DNA of 64,000 nt. It comes from Priapulus caudatus. Its lineage: Eukaryota > Priapulida > Priapulimorpha > Priapulimorphida > Priapulidae. Under the pieces are notes generated by a model. It saw only the letters and a list, made by a program, of their open reading frames with translations. It did no database searches and had not been told where the DNA came from. Positions 1 through 12,544 of this stretch are shown in pieces. The position numbers and the translations under genes are program-made. The stretch lies in contig NW_014577112.1 in assembly GCF_000485595.1 (NCBI RefSeq), positions 300,853 through 364,852 of the forward strand. Direction: 5' to 3'. The stretch's first letter is position 1. Every line of letters begins with the position of its first letter.

Positions 1-14
1 TGGTGGTGGTGGTA

Positions 15-47
<33 letters not shown>

Positions 48-68
48 ATGATGTTGGTGGTGGTGGTA

Positions 69-101
<33 letters not shown>

Positions 102-445
102 ATGATGTTGGTGGTGGTGGTAGTGGCGGTGGTGTTAATGGGGGTGGTGGCGGTGGCGGTGGTGGCGGTGGCGGTGATGATGTCGGTGTAGTAGCGGTGT
201 TGGCGTTTGCGGTAATGATGTCGGTGGTGGTGGTAGTGGCGGTGGTGTTGATGGCGGCGATGGCGGCGGTGGCGGTGATGATGTCAGCGTAGTGGCGGTG
301 GTGGCAGTGGTGGTGATGATGTCGATGTAGTGGCGGTGGTGGCAGTGGTGGTGATGATGTCGATGTAGTGGCGGTGGTGGCAGTGGTGTTGATGATGTCG
401 GTAGTGGTGGTGGTGTTGATGGCGGCGGTGGCGACGCTCATGTTA
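1..445. repeat. GGT/GGC/GAT-rich minisatellite in SLC17 intron 4
   Basis: Degenerate 3-, 6- and longer-unit tandem repeats of TGGTGGCGG and TGATGATGTCG type run up to about 30 bases before E5 of copy A. Open reading frames through it are Val/Ala-rich by composition only. The same block precedes E5 in copies B and C. Confidence 0.85.
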
Positions 446-473
446 ATAAAGGTTGCTGGGCGCTTGCTTACAG

Positions 474-729
474 GTTGCCAGATTGGTAATGTCATCACCC
501 TGCCGCTTGCTGCATTACTGTGTGACTACGGCTTTGACGGAGGCTGGCCTTCGATCTTCTACGTACTTGGTAGATGTCCATAGCATTATTAGTAGACAAT
601 TTATTACTAATTCCGTGTTTTTTACAGGGTTCCTAGTAGTTATTTTGATGCATGGAACTGTAAAAATAGCTGGCAATCCCTCATAAAATTCGCAATGGCG
701 CTCGCCCCGGCCGATTATATGTGCTCTCT

Positions 730-789
<60 letters not shown>

Positions 790-3700
790 TCTCTTTATCT
801 CTCTTCCTCTCTCTCTCTCTCTTTCTCTCTCTCTCACTCTCTCGCTTTCTCTCCCATTTTTACCCTCCCTTTTTTCTGTCTCGCTCTCCCTTAATATATC
901 TATGAATTAATTAATCAATTAATCATTTTATAATAACCATATGGGGTTACAGTTATCAACACTGCGGCAACTTGACTGCTTAATTATTACTGATAACTGA
1001 TCGTAGTGTGGTGATTGCTGTGCAGGGCTTTTGTGTGTAGTCTGGTGTGTAGTTTGGCTGCTCGTCGCAGCGGACACGCCTCACTCTAGTCGCTGGATCT
1101 CCCACGACGAACGCCACTACATAGAACACAGTTTGGCCGGCCAGATGTCGCACAAAATGAAGGTGATAAAGACCGATTGAGGAATGCGATGAAATAAAAC
1201 CGAGTTCGAGAATGACGATATAACTCCGATTTCGATCATATAATAAGTACGCGATTGCGACTGCGTGTTTAAAACGTACCGTGCAGTAGTAGGCAGAATT
1301 GTTGTCAATAAAATATCTGTGTTAATTAAAGAATCAAAGCACTCCTTGGCTAACGATATGGACGTCAAAGAGAGTGTGGGCCATCGTTGTTGCTCACACC
1401 TGTGCGAACTGGGGCACCTACACATTGCTCACCAACATCCCCACCTTCATGAAGGAAGTGCTCAAGTTTAACATCAAAGCCGTGAGTGTACTCGTAACTG
1501 TGTCCAAAATAGAACTCATACAATGTGTCGAGAATGGGCATGAAAATCGTTTCTTTGAATGTGGGATTGTTTAGTTGGGTTTTCTTGTTCGCAGAATGGC
1601 GCTTTCTCGGCCATCCCTTATATTGGTTACTGGGTGGGAATCAACGCTGCTGGCTTTGGTGCGGACGCGTTGAGAGCGCGAGGCTGGAGCACAACAATTG
1701 TGCGAAAGCTATTCCATTCATCGTGTGAGTATGCAAAACGCACAGCTTTTTGGTCATCTATAATCGGGACTTGATTATCGTCACAAATCGTTCAGAATTG
1801 TGGACCGATTAGTTGCCTTGACGTTAAATCACTATAGGCGCAACTGTTATAGACCTTTACACACCTAATACCAACAAATTAGCAATCTACATAAGTATTA
1901 TTAGTAAACAAAGTATACAAAGTAATACTATAATAACAATAACAACAACAGAAGATTATTACAAGACATTCGTTTAACCATTCGTGAATAATAAAGAGCC
2001 AGCATACTGTATACACCATCTTTTTCGCGTACAGATATTTTCGCGAATTCAGACTTGACGGACAATTTCGCGAGTGGTTAATTTCGCGGTCGGTCAATTA
2101 TGAATTATTCGGTATTATTCAGTATATATAAACTATTCGCGTGTTGTTATTTTCGGGGACGCGTTCGCGATTTTCGCGAAAATTAAACCAAATATACAGA
2201 AATATACAGTAACTTAGAGTAAAAATGTCGATATTAGGTATATGTACCCCCTACACGTTAACCCTACACGTTTGCTAAGTTACGGCTACAGTCATCTAAT
2301 CAAAATCTGTACCACAATATATTATTTTACTTTTCGTCAGCTATGGTCTTGGGAAGTATATTCCTGATAGTGACAGTCTTCCTGGATTGTACGCGGCCAT
2401 ATTTGGCTGTAGCGATTCTCACCGTGGCTGTCACCTTTAAGGCCCTACAATTTGGAGGTAAGCACAAGTATGGAGATGAACCTAAACGAAGCACAGTCGC
2501 ACAGTTTACCAACAGCGTAATGAAAGCGTGATGGAAATGAATGGGATGGAAAGCTATGATAGCATAAGTTAGTAGTTAATTTGAATTTTTACTGAGTGCA
2601 ACCTCCATCCGCCTCTTAGATTATTTCCTCGCACCCTTCACATAATTTTAGGGGGCGAGGGGGAACCTGAAGGAATGGCACTTTAAAGAATTGTTGCGTG
2701 AAGGAGGCATGAAACGATAATGAATGGTGGTCTATTTTTAAACATTTCCATCTGTCACGATGTTGTTTTATCGTCATAGGCTTCATTGTCAATCATGTTG
2801 ACATTGCCCCTAAGTACGCTGGAATTTTATTTGGCATCTCGAACACGTTCGCTACACTCTCCGGTATTTTCGCCCCGCTCGTGGTCGGGAAAATCACCAC
2901 CGAGGTGAGTTTCATTCATTTTATTGATAGCTTAAAGATTGATAATCTAAAATGAAATTGATAGCGCTGTGTACTGCGCATAACGCTCCGTGTAGTGGCA
3001 TGATATTGACCTAGCTCACTATGTATGATATAAGGAGTAAAACAAGTGTTAAAGTAATCATCAAAAAAATCATCAAAATCTTTATTCATGGCGTTGTTTT
3101 AGGGCTTTGTCGTTAAACCATGTAGTTTTTCCATTTTTCGCAAATTATTTACTATTATATAAGTTTTTATAACATGTTTCTAAACAATCATATATATGGC
3201 GTAATGCATTAATTATATAGCTTGTTTTGGCTGAATCGTAAATAACCAAAACGAAAGGAGAGTCTTTAAAACGATGGGGCATAATGAACATGCTTTAGCT
3301 TGTTACTGGGGAGCATCTCTTCGTCAGTTTTCCCTCTCTATTTTCCACAAACATCCTCTAGCCTGTGTCATTCATCATCTACAGGGTACACAGAAACAGT
3401 GGCAGACGGTATTCTTCATCACTGCAGCCATCATGATAAGTGGCGCCATTTTCTATGACGTATTTGGCACAGGAGAGCTGCAAAGTTGGGCCACAGAGCC
3501 CGAAGAAGCCGAGTCAATATCTGGGAACGACGAGGAAGAAAAGGCAAGATAGAATATTTTACTTTATTATGACCCTCGTGATCCAACTACCCTCGAACTT
3601 CGCACGGGTGCATATTCGGTTCATTTCAAAAGTCAATTCGCTTATTTCTTCAATTCGGCCGTGGCATGCGTCTATAGTCACGTAACCACACTACAGACAC

Positions 3701-3839
3701 ACAAAATTATTTCCACTTAAGCACCCTTGATAACCTGCGCATGCAAAAACCTTTAGCAACAACTTTCTTTGCCTACTTACAGGCAGAAAACACAGAGATG
3801 GTGGGGATCGGTAAACCTGGCGTTTCGACCAAGATGTAG
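474..3839 (+). CDS. SLC17A5-like: SLC17 (sialin-like) anion transporter, copy A, 5' end off window
   Basis: The eight exons, E5 to E12, are 474-569, 1026-1162, 1332-1481, 1595-1724, 2341-2457, 2780-2904, 3385-3543 and 3783-3839, and all phases join. The product is the C-terminal two thirds of a major-facilitator SLC17 transporter. Recognisable blocks are [20 protein letters not shown] (E5), [16 protein letters not shown] and FMKEVLKF (E7), [20 protein letters not shown] (E8), [19 protein letters not shown] (E10), and [14 protein letters not shown] followed by GELQSWA (E11). This order matches vertebrate sialin (SLC17A5), a proton-coupled exporter of sialic acid and related anions from lysosomes or vesicles; substrate here is inferred only. 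The last intron uses a GC donor (see findings); reading through it stops after three codons. E6 reads LLCVVW where copy B reads LFGVVW. E1-E4 lie before the window. All exons are open, so this is the cleanest copy. A paralogous SLC17 subfamily is possible. Confidence 0.88.
721..870. repeat. CT microsatellite in SLC17 intron 5, copy A
   Basis: A nearly pure (CT)n run becomes interrupted toward its 3' end. It lies between E5 and E6 and recurs at the same place in copies B and C. Confidence 0.9.
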
Positions 3840-3849
3840 ACAACCAACA

Positions 3850-4740
3850 ACGCTCTCACCATGTGCTGCCAATCTTCAAAGAAATGGCTCGAGCAACAGG
3901 CGGCAGATATGCACACTGTCGCTGTGCAGCGTGTAGCATCGGGATGTTAGCATAGTATAGAATATTACAATAAAATAGACAGTAAACTATATAGCAAAGT
4001 ATGTGGCGTAATAGTGGGATTTATCATAGTGTATTCGCGTAGACGCAAAAATGGTGAAGATGGCTGTATCAGTATCGCAATTTCGCGTCGGGCTTTTAAC
4101 AGATGCGTTTCTATTGATGGTGTTATATATGATATATAAATGTGTTAGTTTATAGTTTATCCATTATCGTCTCGTAGTAAAATGTTGTTTATCTGACGAA
4201 TGTGCTGGTGCTATATCACGGCGGGCTTCAATTAGTAATTAAGATAGCTAATTATGCAATTGATGAGATCGGATACTTTAAAAGGACGCTCAGCTTAGTA
4301 ATATTCAGACTACCCCAGTCTGGTCCAGTAAAAAAGCCCAGTGTGTAGAAAAATAAACTTGGGAAGTGTAGACATAGTCCTACATGACAATGGTTATTAT
4401 AGCATTCGATGTGGCTGGGCCAATAGAATGATCCCAACGTCCCATGTAGATATTCTAAGCAAGTAACCAACGATTCCTCCAACAACTTCCATGATGTGTC
4501 ATCGGTAATTTATGAAATCAGCCTGGGCATGTACGTCCCCTGTGATATTCATATGTACAGGCACCCACTACAGACGTAACCGTTTTCTCTCCAACTTGCA
4601 CTCCAACAATTCGATACGAATGTCGGCCAGATGATTACAGTTCTTTCGTCGCGTTCGCTGGGTACGATAATTCATAGTCCGGCAAACAGGTTGTAACAAC
4701 CAAGTTGTAATGTCTGTTCAATGGCAACGCTATCGCATCT
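3850..4740. other. SLC17 copy A 3' flank, no gene seen
   Basis: This is single-copy-looking AT-rich DNA after copy A. It contains the candidate polyadenylation signal near its start. No exon of a known family was found on either strand. Confidence 0.5.
3969..3974 (+). promoter_or_regulatory. candidate polyadenylation signal of SLC17 copy A
   Basis: A canonical AATAAA hexamer lies about 130 bases after the copy A stop codon. The distance and strand fit a 3' end signal, but no transcript data are available. Downstream U-rich sequence is weak. Confidence 0.4.
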
Positions 4741-4752
4741 ACGTATATTCGC

Positions 4753-4829
4753 TAGATACAATAATGTAACCCAAACCCAAGAGGATAGGGGTCCTATCCT
4801 CTTGGGTTTGGGTTACATTATTGTATCTA
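4753..4829. mobile_element. perfect palindromic MITE with 8-bp target duplication
   Basis: The 77-base element begins TAGATACAATAATG and ends with the reverse complement of that sequence. The arms are about 37 bases with a three-base loop and no mismatch. The sequence ATATTCGC flanks it on both sides (4745-4752 and 4830-4837). An 8-bp duplication with TAG...CTA ends fits hAT-type mobilisation. Confidence 0.85.
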
Positions 4830-4837
4830 ATATTCGC

Positions 4838-4909
4838 TAGCTCTAGAACTATAGCCCTTCGCTCTGCCATCTGCTTGTGGCAGAGCAAAGGGCTAAAGTT
4901 CTAGAGCTA
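4838..4909. mobile_element. hairpin MITE, TAGCTCTAGAAC family, copy 1
   Basis: Two 32-base arms (TAGCTCTAGAACTATAGCCC at the left end) surround an 8-base loop, with two mismatches between arms. It abuts the preceding palindrome, separated only by that element's target duplication; a partial TATTCGC recurs on its right. Further copies are at 22055 and 22224. Confidence 0.85.
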
Positions 4910-5596
4910 CGTATTCGCCTGAGGATCAATCGCACGTTTAGCCTGGTTATTGCCACGGACTTCGTAACGACGATCATTCATATAACATGTGCCATATATA
5001 ACATGTGCGAGTAAAAGACAAACCTACGGTGACGAATGTAAGACGACATTGACCGTCGGGACCCGCGCCACGGTCCACCACACAGGCACTTGGAGCGTCT
5101 CAATAAAAAAAACCTAAATAAACACGAAATGTATTTACTACCAAAGTGTTAATGTTTCTCTATACTCTCTTTCGCCTGTTATTGCCGATAATTTCCTGTA
5201 AGTGCCGTTCAAATGCTCCTCTGCAACACACAGGTACAACACACCTGCGGAGCACTACGCACACATCCCATAGCGCGCCAGTTGCAGCGCGCGATGAAGT
5301 GTTTTCTCTGCTGACGTCACGGGCAATGTTCAAGGCTGTAAATTCCCACATACGACGTCTGACACTCTGGTCTCACCTTGTCTGACTTGCTTGTTGCGCT
5401 CACTGCGGATGCGTAGCTGTCCAGTAACGACGGTAACACGTGCGGTGGCAGCGCGGTCACGTGCTTATTAAATAGACGTTGTTCAATTGGGTGCGGCAGT
5501 CATCGTGAAACTAGGTCGCTTCCAAGATCGGTGAATATTACACATGCAATGATTGTAAGCATGTCGCTGTACGTGTGTGCGTGATACACGCACATA

Positions 5597-5614
5597 TGTG
5601 TGTGTGTGTGTGTG
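5597..5614. repeat. GT microsatellite
   Basis: A short pure (TG)n run in intergenic sequence, with related TGTGCG sequence just upstream. Confidence 0.7.
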
Positions 5615-5720
5615 GGAGAAGAGTATCCGTGGGGAAAGAGTCATGCCGTATAGTGGCGAATGACCGCTTGTTTTTCTCACCGAGAACAGATATTGCGGCC
5701 ATATACAAAGCCGTCTAACC

Positions 5721-6245
5721 AAATTTGAAGATGATCCGAGATCGGGTAAAAACTGCCCACCAGGTCACTGCGACTTTTATTTCACCTTTACCTTGACCTT
5801 GATCATATTTCATATATAACTCGGCCCCTAATTGACCTAGTGTGACCAAACTTGGTCTACTTACACATCTTGGGGAGAAGGTGGCAGCGTACCAAAACCA
5901 GGTCACTGCGACCTTTATTTGACCTTTACCTTGACCTTGATCATATTTCCCTTTCGCTCTCTAACTCAGCCCCTAATTGACCTAGCGCGACCAAACTTGG
6001 TATGCTTACACATCTTGGGGAGAAGGTCTGTCGCATACCAAAACCACCACTGCCCTTGACCTTAGTTAGACATTCACCGTCGACTTACATTTCCTCTTCG
6101 GCCTCCTAGGGTAACCAGATTCCATATACTTGCACATCTGAGGCACACCAGCTGTCTAGCAAACCTTTGTCTTTGCGACTTATTTAACTTTACCTGCCTT
6201 CTACGTCCTTACATATTCCATTTATACTAGATCACGGGGAATACA
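5721..6245. repeat. dispersed repeat block, clean copy
   Basis: The block contains two internal direct repeats with the words GACCTTTACCTTGACCTTGA and ACACATCTTGGGGAGAAGG. It matches 20065-20640 along its length, but the later copy has many one-base indels. No open frame of interest. It is probably a transposon remnant upstream of the shared SLC17 5' flank. Confidence 0.7.
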
Positions 6246-7090
6246 TGTAGTTGGCGACAACTGCTCGTTTCTAGTTTTTTAATCTATTTGATTATTTTTT
6301 ATATATTTTGTAATCGGGGTTCGCGCATGCCCAATATATCTGCCGAATTATATATAATTGCGACTCACAATATATGGCCACACGCGTTCGTGTACCTTTC
6401 GACGAAAAAGCGCAGATTTATACTCGATTCTTTCACTGTCGATTCGGCTATAGCTCGGATTGTAATTATAGCTCGCAGGTCTAAAGGTGCTCATCAACGT
6501 GCATGCACGAAGCGCTGCTGGTAGCGGGTGGGCGGTATGCCTTGCAATATACACGTTGTCGACGGAGGGAGCGTGATCATTTGAATTTACAAACGTTGGG
6601 GGGAAGCACGTGGTCTCTCGAAAAAAATGCACGAAACTCCTCGTGGTGTTTATATATGATCAGTTGAGTTAGTTGTTCCATGCACCGTTCCTGCCAGTTC
6701 TGCTGCTACTCCTGCCACAAATACGGAGTCAATCGTGTGACTCAAACGCTTGGTCGCGAACGCTGCACTATTCGGTGTTAAGGAAGCAACACGAAGGTAT
6801 ACATTTAACGAGTGGTTAGTCTAATTATCAACTGCGCACGTATGACATCGAACGATACATGGCGCGGGCGCGCATAAATCACAACTGATAGACAGACATA
6901 ACGGAAGAACCGTTTGCTTTGCTGTATATACGCCCTTTTGCGCATATCGTGGTTTCGTGGCAGGCGAACGTCAACTTCCTACCTAGATAAGTTTTTACTG
7001 TTATCCCAAGCACATAGTAACGTAGGGAAGCGCACGCGTCGGCGCGCGCTGTCTCTCTATTTCAGGTGAGGGTGCAAGCGAAAACCAACC
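6245..7090. repeat. SLC17 5' flanking block, copy 1
   Basis: This segment recurs at 11580-12540, 20640-21620 and 31080-31770 with differing numbers of indels. In the 20.6 kb copy it runs directly into SLC17 E1, so it is the upstream, possibly promoter-containing, flank of the transporter gene. Here no E1 follows within 2 kb; a minisatellite does instead. Confidence 0.65.
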
Positions 7091-7105
7091 GCGTACAGAA
7101 CATTG

Positions 7106-7305
7106 CAGCTAAAGAAGCTACAGAGGGGAGGACAGGGACAGGAGGGGAGCAGCCTGCAGCGTCGCAGCTAAAGAAGCTACAGAGGGGAGGACAGGGACAG
7201 GAGGGGAGCAGCCTGCAGCGTCGCAGCTAAAGAAGCTACAGATGGGAGGACAGGGACAGGAGGGGAGCAGGCTGCAGCATCGCAGCTAAAGAAGCTACAG
7301 AGCGA
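7106..7305. repeat. 59-bp minisatellite, about 3.3 units
   Basis: Units start GCAGCTAAAGAAGCTACAG and end CTGCAGCGTC, with only a few substitutions between units. It is G-rich on the + strand and not seen elsewhere in the window. Confidence 0.85.
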
Positions 7306-7319
7306 ACCTTGCAGGCTGA

Positions 7320-8640
7320 GGAGGGCAAGCTAGAGAATACTACGGGGACAATTTACCGTATGCGAACGGCCGGGGGACGAAGCTAGCAAGCATACATACG
7401 CAAACAACACGAACTGCCTTTGCATAAAACCGTACGATTTGCGTATAAAGGTAACGATAACCATGTTTATGTGACGAAATGATGATTGTGATGATGTGAC
7501 AACTTGTGATATTTTAGACTGTCTTCTGAGTCTGATTGTGTTCGTTCGTGTGGACAACAATCACTGGTCGCCGTTTAATCCCACGCACACGGCCAGTACC
7601 AACAACGAAAATAAATTCTTAAGACACTGTTGTTACTGATAAATAATATTATTGCCAATGTATTAAACCATATATTACATAGCACATGAAACAAAACATA
7701 ACCAACCATTGCTTTCATAATTAATTACGTGTTCTATATTCAGAATCAACTACAGTTTTGTAAGGTATTGATGGCATTCAACTCCCCATTTTGTATACAA
7801 AATATTACATCAAAGGAATACAAAACTACCCACAAACACGTACAAGAAATCACCCTATTTTATATATGAGGTCATCAAACCTAGACAATATATAAGGACA
7901 TTCTCTAAGAAAATGGTCAAAATCAATTACCTACAGTAACAGTGTGAAGACATTTTAGTCGACACACCATCAATTGCACGGATAAACGATAATTGTGGAA
8001 AAAATATAGGGTAGAAAACTATCGAAACCTTTCAATGGTGACTAAAAGGTCTTTTTTCTTATAAACACAAAAGATACGAAGATCTTCGTAGTATTTACAG
8101 TGCACATAACATTACAGTTGCACATAACAACCGAGGATTCTCTGCTAAGCTACTAGAAATCTTTCTGCTATAATCATTCCGGTCACATGTCGCTGCTTCA
8201 ATATACGTTAAAGTTTACTCGGCGACAACGTGAAGCTGCACATATTCACTAACTGTGAAAACACAAATGCTAGTACGTACCCCGAGCATAAAGACCTGTT
8301 CTTAGTACTTCCTGTGTTATGTTTGGCTCTTCTAACACGAAGCTTTGTGGTGTTTTAAAATGGGCCTTCTTCATTCGAAGAACGGAATTACGATTCGAAA
8401 ACGAATAAGAAATACGATGCTAAATTAAGAACTTTCGTGAACGAAGCTCCAACTGTTCCACACAACCATGATTGGCTTGGTTTACATTAATTGAAATACA
8501 TGGCGTAACCTGACGCGTAATCACTGAGACTATGAGTATGATGCCCCGCGTGCATTCAGTTGCATTTACCCTACGTACCACGCAGCACTCACACATCTGA
8601 CCCCCATGCACCACGTGTCCCATCTCTTATGACATGATGA
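7320..8640. other. intergenic sequence, nothing recognised
   Basis: AT-rich DNA without convincing exons, tandem repeats or paired inverted repeats on either strand. Confidence 0.5.
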
Positions 8641-8649
8641 CTGATGACC

Positions 8650-8716
8650 TCACATAGAGTGGATGTTGACCCGATGACCTCACACACACTGGATGTTGAC
8701 CCGATGACCTCACACA
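8650..8716. repeat. short remnant of the 30-bp TGGATGTTGACC minisatellite
   Basis: About two units of the sequence GTGGATGTTGACCCGATGAC are present. The same unit forms a nine-unit array at 31771-32042. Just after it begins the flank shared with copy C. Confidence 0.8.
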
Positions 8717-9201
8717 AGGGCAGGGCCGTAGCCTGTGTGTGGGGTGGGGGGGGGGTAAAGAGGTAGCTGCCCCTTAGATTTTGGAGCAAAATTAAAAAAT
8801 AATCTTAACTAATAATCATTAATAATCATAACGTGATTTTTTTGGTCACATATCCGTGAAAGCCTTGGCTCAGACCCACCCCTACCATGGGAATTTGCTC
8901 AGCCTACGACCTTGGTGGGCATATTCCCTTCTTCTTCCCCGCTAGACACGGTCCTGCGGAAAGTAATGATATTTTTTAGGGCCATGGTCATTCGAAAAAT
9001 ATTTAAGCAACCCTTCGCAAAATTTCAATCCATGTCTATATCATGAGTAACCCCATTAGCAATGACATAAACTATGGAAGTCGTTTTTTTGCTATTAGCT
9101 ACGTGCGTGTTTGCTTCATTCGAATTTTCCTAGTCGTGTCATTTGATAATAAGCAATATAACTTAATATATGGGAATTTTAAAATCATTACTTTTTGTCA
9201 G
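8717..9201. repeat. 5' flank of the E9-E12 module, duplicated at 28204
   Basis: From the GGCAGGGCCGTAGCCTGTG word onward this matches 28204-28698 up to E9. The later copy has numerous one-base gains and losses. No upstream SLC17 exons are in either. Confidence 0.75.
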
Positions 9202-10563
9202 CTATGGTCGGGGCAAGTGTATTCCTGATAGTGACAGGCTACCTGGATTGTACGCGGCCGTATTTGGCTGTGGCGATTCTCACCGTGGCTGTCACCTTTT
9301 CTGCTCTTCAGTATGGAGGTAAGTACACCTAAAACACAGTTCTACTATTTCCGAAGAGCTGTGTTATTAGGAAATGGAAGGAAGAATGAAATATTAGAAG
9401 ACTACGAATTAAAAAAAAACGAGGACAGACAACAAGAAAAAAGAAACGAAGTAATGGTGGCATAGATGAAGTCGCAGTGTGGGTGATTAGTAGCGTGAAG
9501 AATTATGTAGGAAAGCGTACTATGTAGGAAGAACGAAATGGTAATGTATGATGTTCTATTCTTAACTCTTTACATCTGTAACATTGTTGTTTTATCGTCA
9601 CAGGCTTCATTGTCAATCATGTTGACATTGCCCCCAAGTACGCCGGAGTGTTGTTTGGCATCTCGAACACGTTCGCTACACTCTCTGGAATCTTTGCTCC
9701 ATACGTGGTCGGTCAAATCACCACAGATGTGAGTTCCCTGAACATTGGTAACACGCGTGTTAGATCTACAACCTAAAGTAGGGTTTATTGTTACGTGTAA
9801 AACTATGGCGCATTTTAATCACTTTTGTATAAGTAAAAATCTACTTTTTATTGTCACTGTTTTTTGATTATCTGAATCAGTTTGCAATGTTTTATTGTAC
9901 ATATTATTGTCTATTGTTATGTCTTTATGTTTTTGTAATATTTACACGATATGTTTTAGTATTAACCCTGGTAGATAAATAGAACTTGGTCTGAAATATA
10001 CAGACTTCAGTTGCTCACTAGAGAACATGCAATGACTCGCATACGAGTAAGCCTCCGTCAGTTTCTCTCCCGTGTTGTTGCAAAAATCCACTAGCCTATG
10101 TCATCCTCCACAGGGAACACAGCAACAGTGGCAGACGGTGTTCTACATCACTGCCGCCATCATGGTAGGCGGCGCCATCTTCTATCTCATATTTGGCACA
10201 GGAGAGCTGCAAAGTTGGGCCACAGAGCTCGATGAAGCCGAGTCAATAGCTGACTTCGTCGACGAAGATAAGGCAAGATAGAACTCTTCACATTTTGGTT
10301 TTTAGTTGAGCACATACATGTGCGTGCTTGCCCACGTGTGTGCTCGTTCGCATATAAGCAAGAGCACGTAAACTCTAGCTTTACGTAACAGTATGGGCGC
10401 TATAGTATAGTATATATTGAGAATTTATCTAGAGGGACAGCTTGAAACGTATGGTTATAATGATCTCTTAAACAGCTACTTTACCTACTTGTAGGTGGAA
10501 CACAAGGAGATGACAAAGACCAGCAAGCCTGCTGCTGAAAACACCGTTTCAACTAAGATGTAG
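9202..10563 (+). CDS. SLC17A5-like: SLC17 (sialin-like) transporter, copy 2, only the last four exons
   Basis: The exons are 9202-9318 (E9), 9604-9728 (E10), 10114-10272 (E11) and 10495-10563 (E12). Lengths of E9-E11 (117, 125 and 159 bases) equal those of copy A, and all phases close. The protein has [53 protein letters not shown] and GELQSWA, then a C-terminal exon ending STKM, as in copy A. I found no E1-E8 in the 5.2 kb between copy A and this copy, so it is a truncated paralogue or a misjoined piece of another copy. Its intron and flank sequences match copy C, which carries many single-base indels, so copies 2 and C may be one locus assembled twice. The last intron again has a GC donor (AAG then GCAAGA). 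Confidence 0.85.
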
Positions 10564-10934
10564 CCAATGACTTTTTCACAGTATATATTCTCTCGTCAAA
10601 CTCGCGTGTTATCAACGTTGAAACATATCTAGATTGGAACATGACATCATAATTTTTTCCCCATACTCGTAGACGGGCAGAGACAAGAATATTGTCATCG
10701 CCCTACATCGTGCGAATGCCAACACAGGCATCTGACACGTTAACACTTCTGACACGTTTACATGAGTTTGTAGAATGATATCATATGCATGCATCTGATC
10801 GGTGTATTCGTCGTAATGCGTTGTAAACATGTAAAACTAAAGTGTAGAGCTAAGTTTTGTTTCCGTGTTTGTTACTACCTAAGAAAGAAAGAAAGAATAG
10901 AAACATATCGTTCACAACCAGGCTATGAGTTTAT

Positions 10935-10940
10935 AATAAA
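10935..10940 (+). promoter_or_regulatory. candidate polyadenylation signal, SLC17 copy 2
   Basis: AATAAA lies 372 bases after the copy 2 stop codon. Another AATAAA occurs near 11385. Neither can be chosen without transcripts. Confidence 0.3.
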
Positions 10941-11576
10941 AAACGCCATTCTCGGTGCAAGTGTGGTGGTAAAAGATAAATAGACTCAAAGCAAACTGGC
11001 TAATGCCGTTTTGCGCGCAGCGTGGTCTGAGCAACACGGGATGCGTGATTGTACCTCCATACATTCCTTGCCCCTCCAAGATTCTATATATTATATAGAC
11101 TTAAAAATATGGCTGCATTAGTATGGGGGGGCTGGTGAGCGCTTTTGTTTGATTGTTGCATTCTTGACAATTGGCAATCGGCGATTCCTGCGGTTATGTA
11201 TATATGCAAAACTAAATGCTTTAGTTTAAAATATGTATTATGTGTTGTTCGACCAGCAAATGTGCTGGTGTTAAATTTTGTATATGAAGTAGGTGATATC
11301 TATAAAAGACGGACTGTTCAGTAATATTCGAGCAGTGGCAGTCTGACTGAAAAATAATGTAGAAAATGTTTCAATAAAAAGTCAGAAAATAAAGCTGTTT
11401 ACCTCGTGTTTCTATGTATTTTATGTTGGTGAACAAAGAATCGAAATATATTCATAGACAATGTGGAAACAGCCGTTTGTTCAGTCGTTTGCGATATCGA
11501 TGTGCTGCGCTTTCAAATCATTTTATGTAAAAAGGCGCAATATAAATTATTAAAAAAAATATATATATAAGCAGTC

Positions 11577-12544
11577 CTAAAGACAGAATGGGAAGATTTG
11601 CCAATTGTAGCAGGCGGCCAGATTTGTGTGGCTGGGCATACGCAATTCCAGTTCTGTCGCCGGCTGCAGGTCGCGCGACTTTCCTCTATATTTTGTAATC
11701 TGGGTTCGCCGCAAGCGCCAACTATATCGGCCAGAAAGGAACTCACAATTTATATGGCCTAACACGCGTTCGTGGTCTTTGTCGACGACAAAGCCGCAGA
11801 TTGCTATACTCGATTCTTTCACTGGTCATCGCCTTATACTTGATTCATAATTATACTCGCAGTGTCTAACTGGGTGTTTCATCAAACGTGCATGCACGAG
11901 AGCGGCTGTTGGTGGGGCGGAGAAATGCCTTGAAAATAACACGCTTGTCGACGAGGGGAGCGCTGATCATCTTGAATTTACAAACGTTGGAGGGAAGGCA
12001 CGTCGGTCCTCTCGAAAAAAATGCACGAACCTCCTCGTGGTGTTTATATATGATCAGTTGAGTTAGTCTTTGTTCTATCGGCCACCGTTCCTAGCATTCT
12101 AGCGTTGCATTACTTTGGTCTTCGACTCCCTGCCACAAATACGGAGCAATCCGTGTGGACTCGACCTGTTCGGTCGAGCGAAACGCTGCACTAATTCGGT
12201 AAGAGAAGCAACACGAAGGCTATACATTTAACGAGGTTAGTCTAAATTATCAACTCGCGGCACGTAATAACATCGAACGATACAGTGGCGCGGGCGCGCA
12301 TAAAAATCACAACTGTATAGACAGACAATAGCACGGAAGAATCGTTGGCTTTGCTGTAATATACGCCCTTTTGCGATATCGTGGTCGTGCAGGCGAACGT
12401 CAACATTCCCACCTAGATAACTGTTTTACTGTTATCCCAAGCACATAGTAACGTAAGGGAAGCCGCAACCGCGTCGGCGCGCCGCTGTCTCTCTATTTCA
12501 GGTGAGGGTGCAAGCGAAAACCAACCGCGTACAGAGGTGCATAG
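11577..12544. repeat. SLC17 5' flanking block, copy 2
   Basis: It repeats 6245-7090 and 31080-31770 with moderate indel noise. It ends in a GA-rich tract that also precedes E1 of copy C, then stops at a 25-base gap. Confidence 0.65.
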
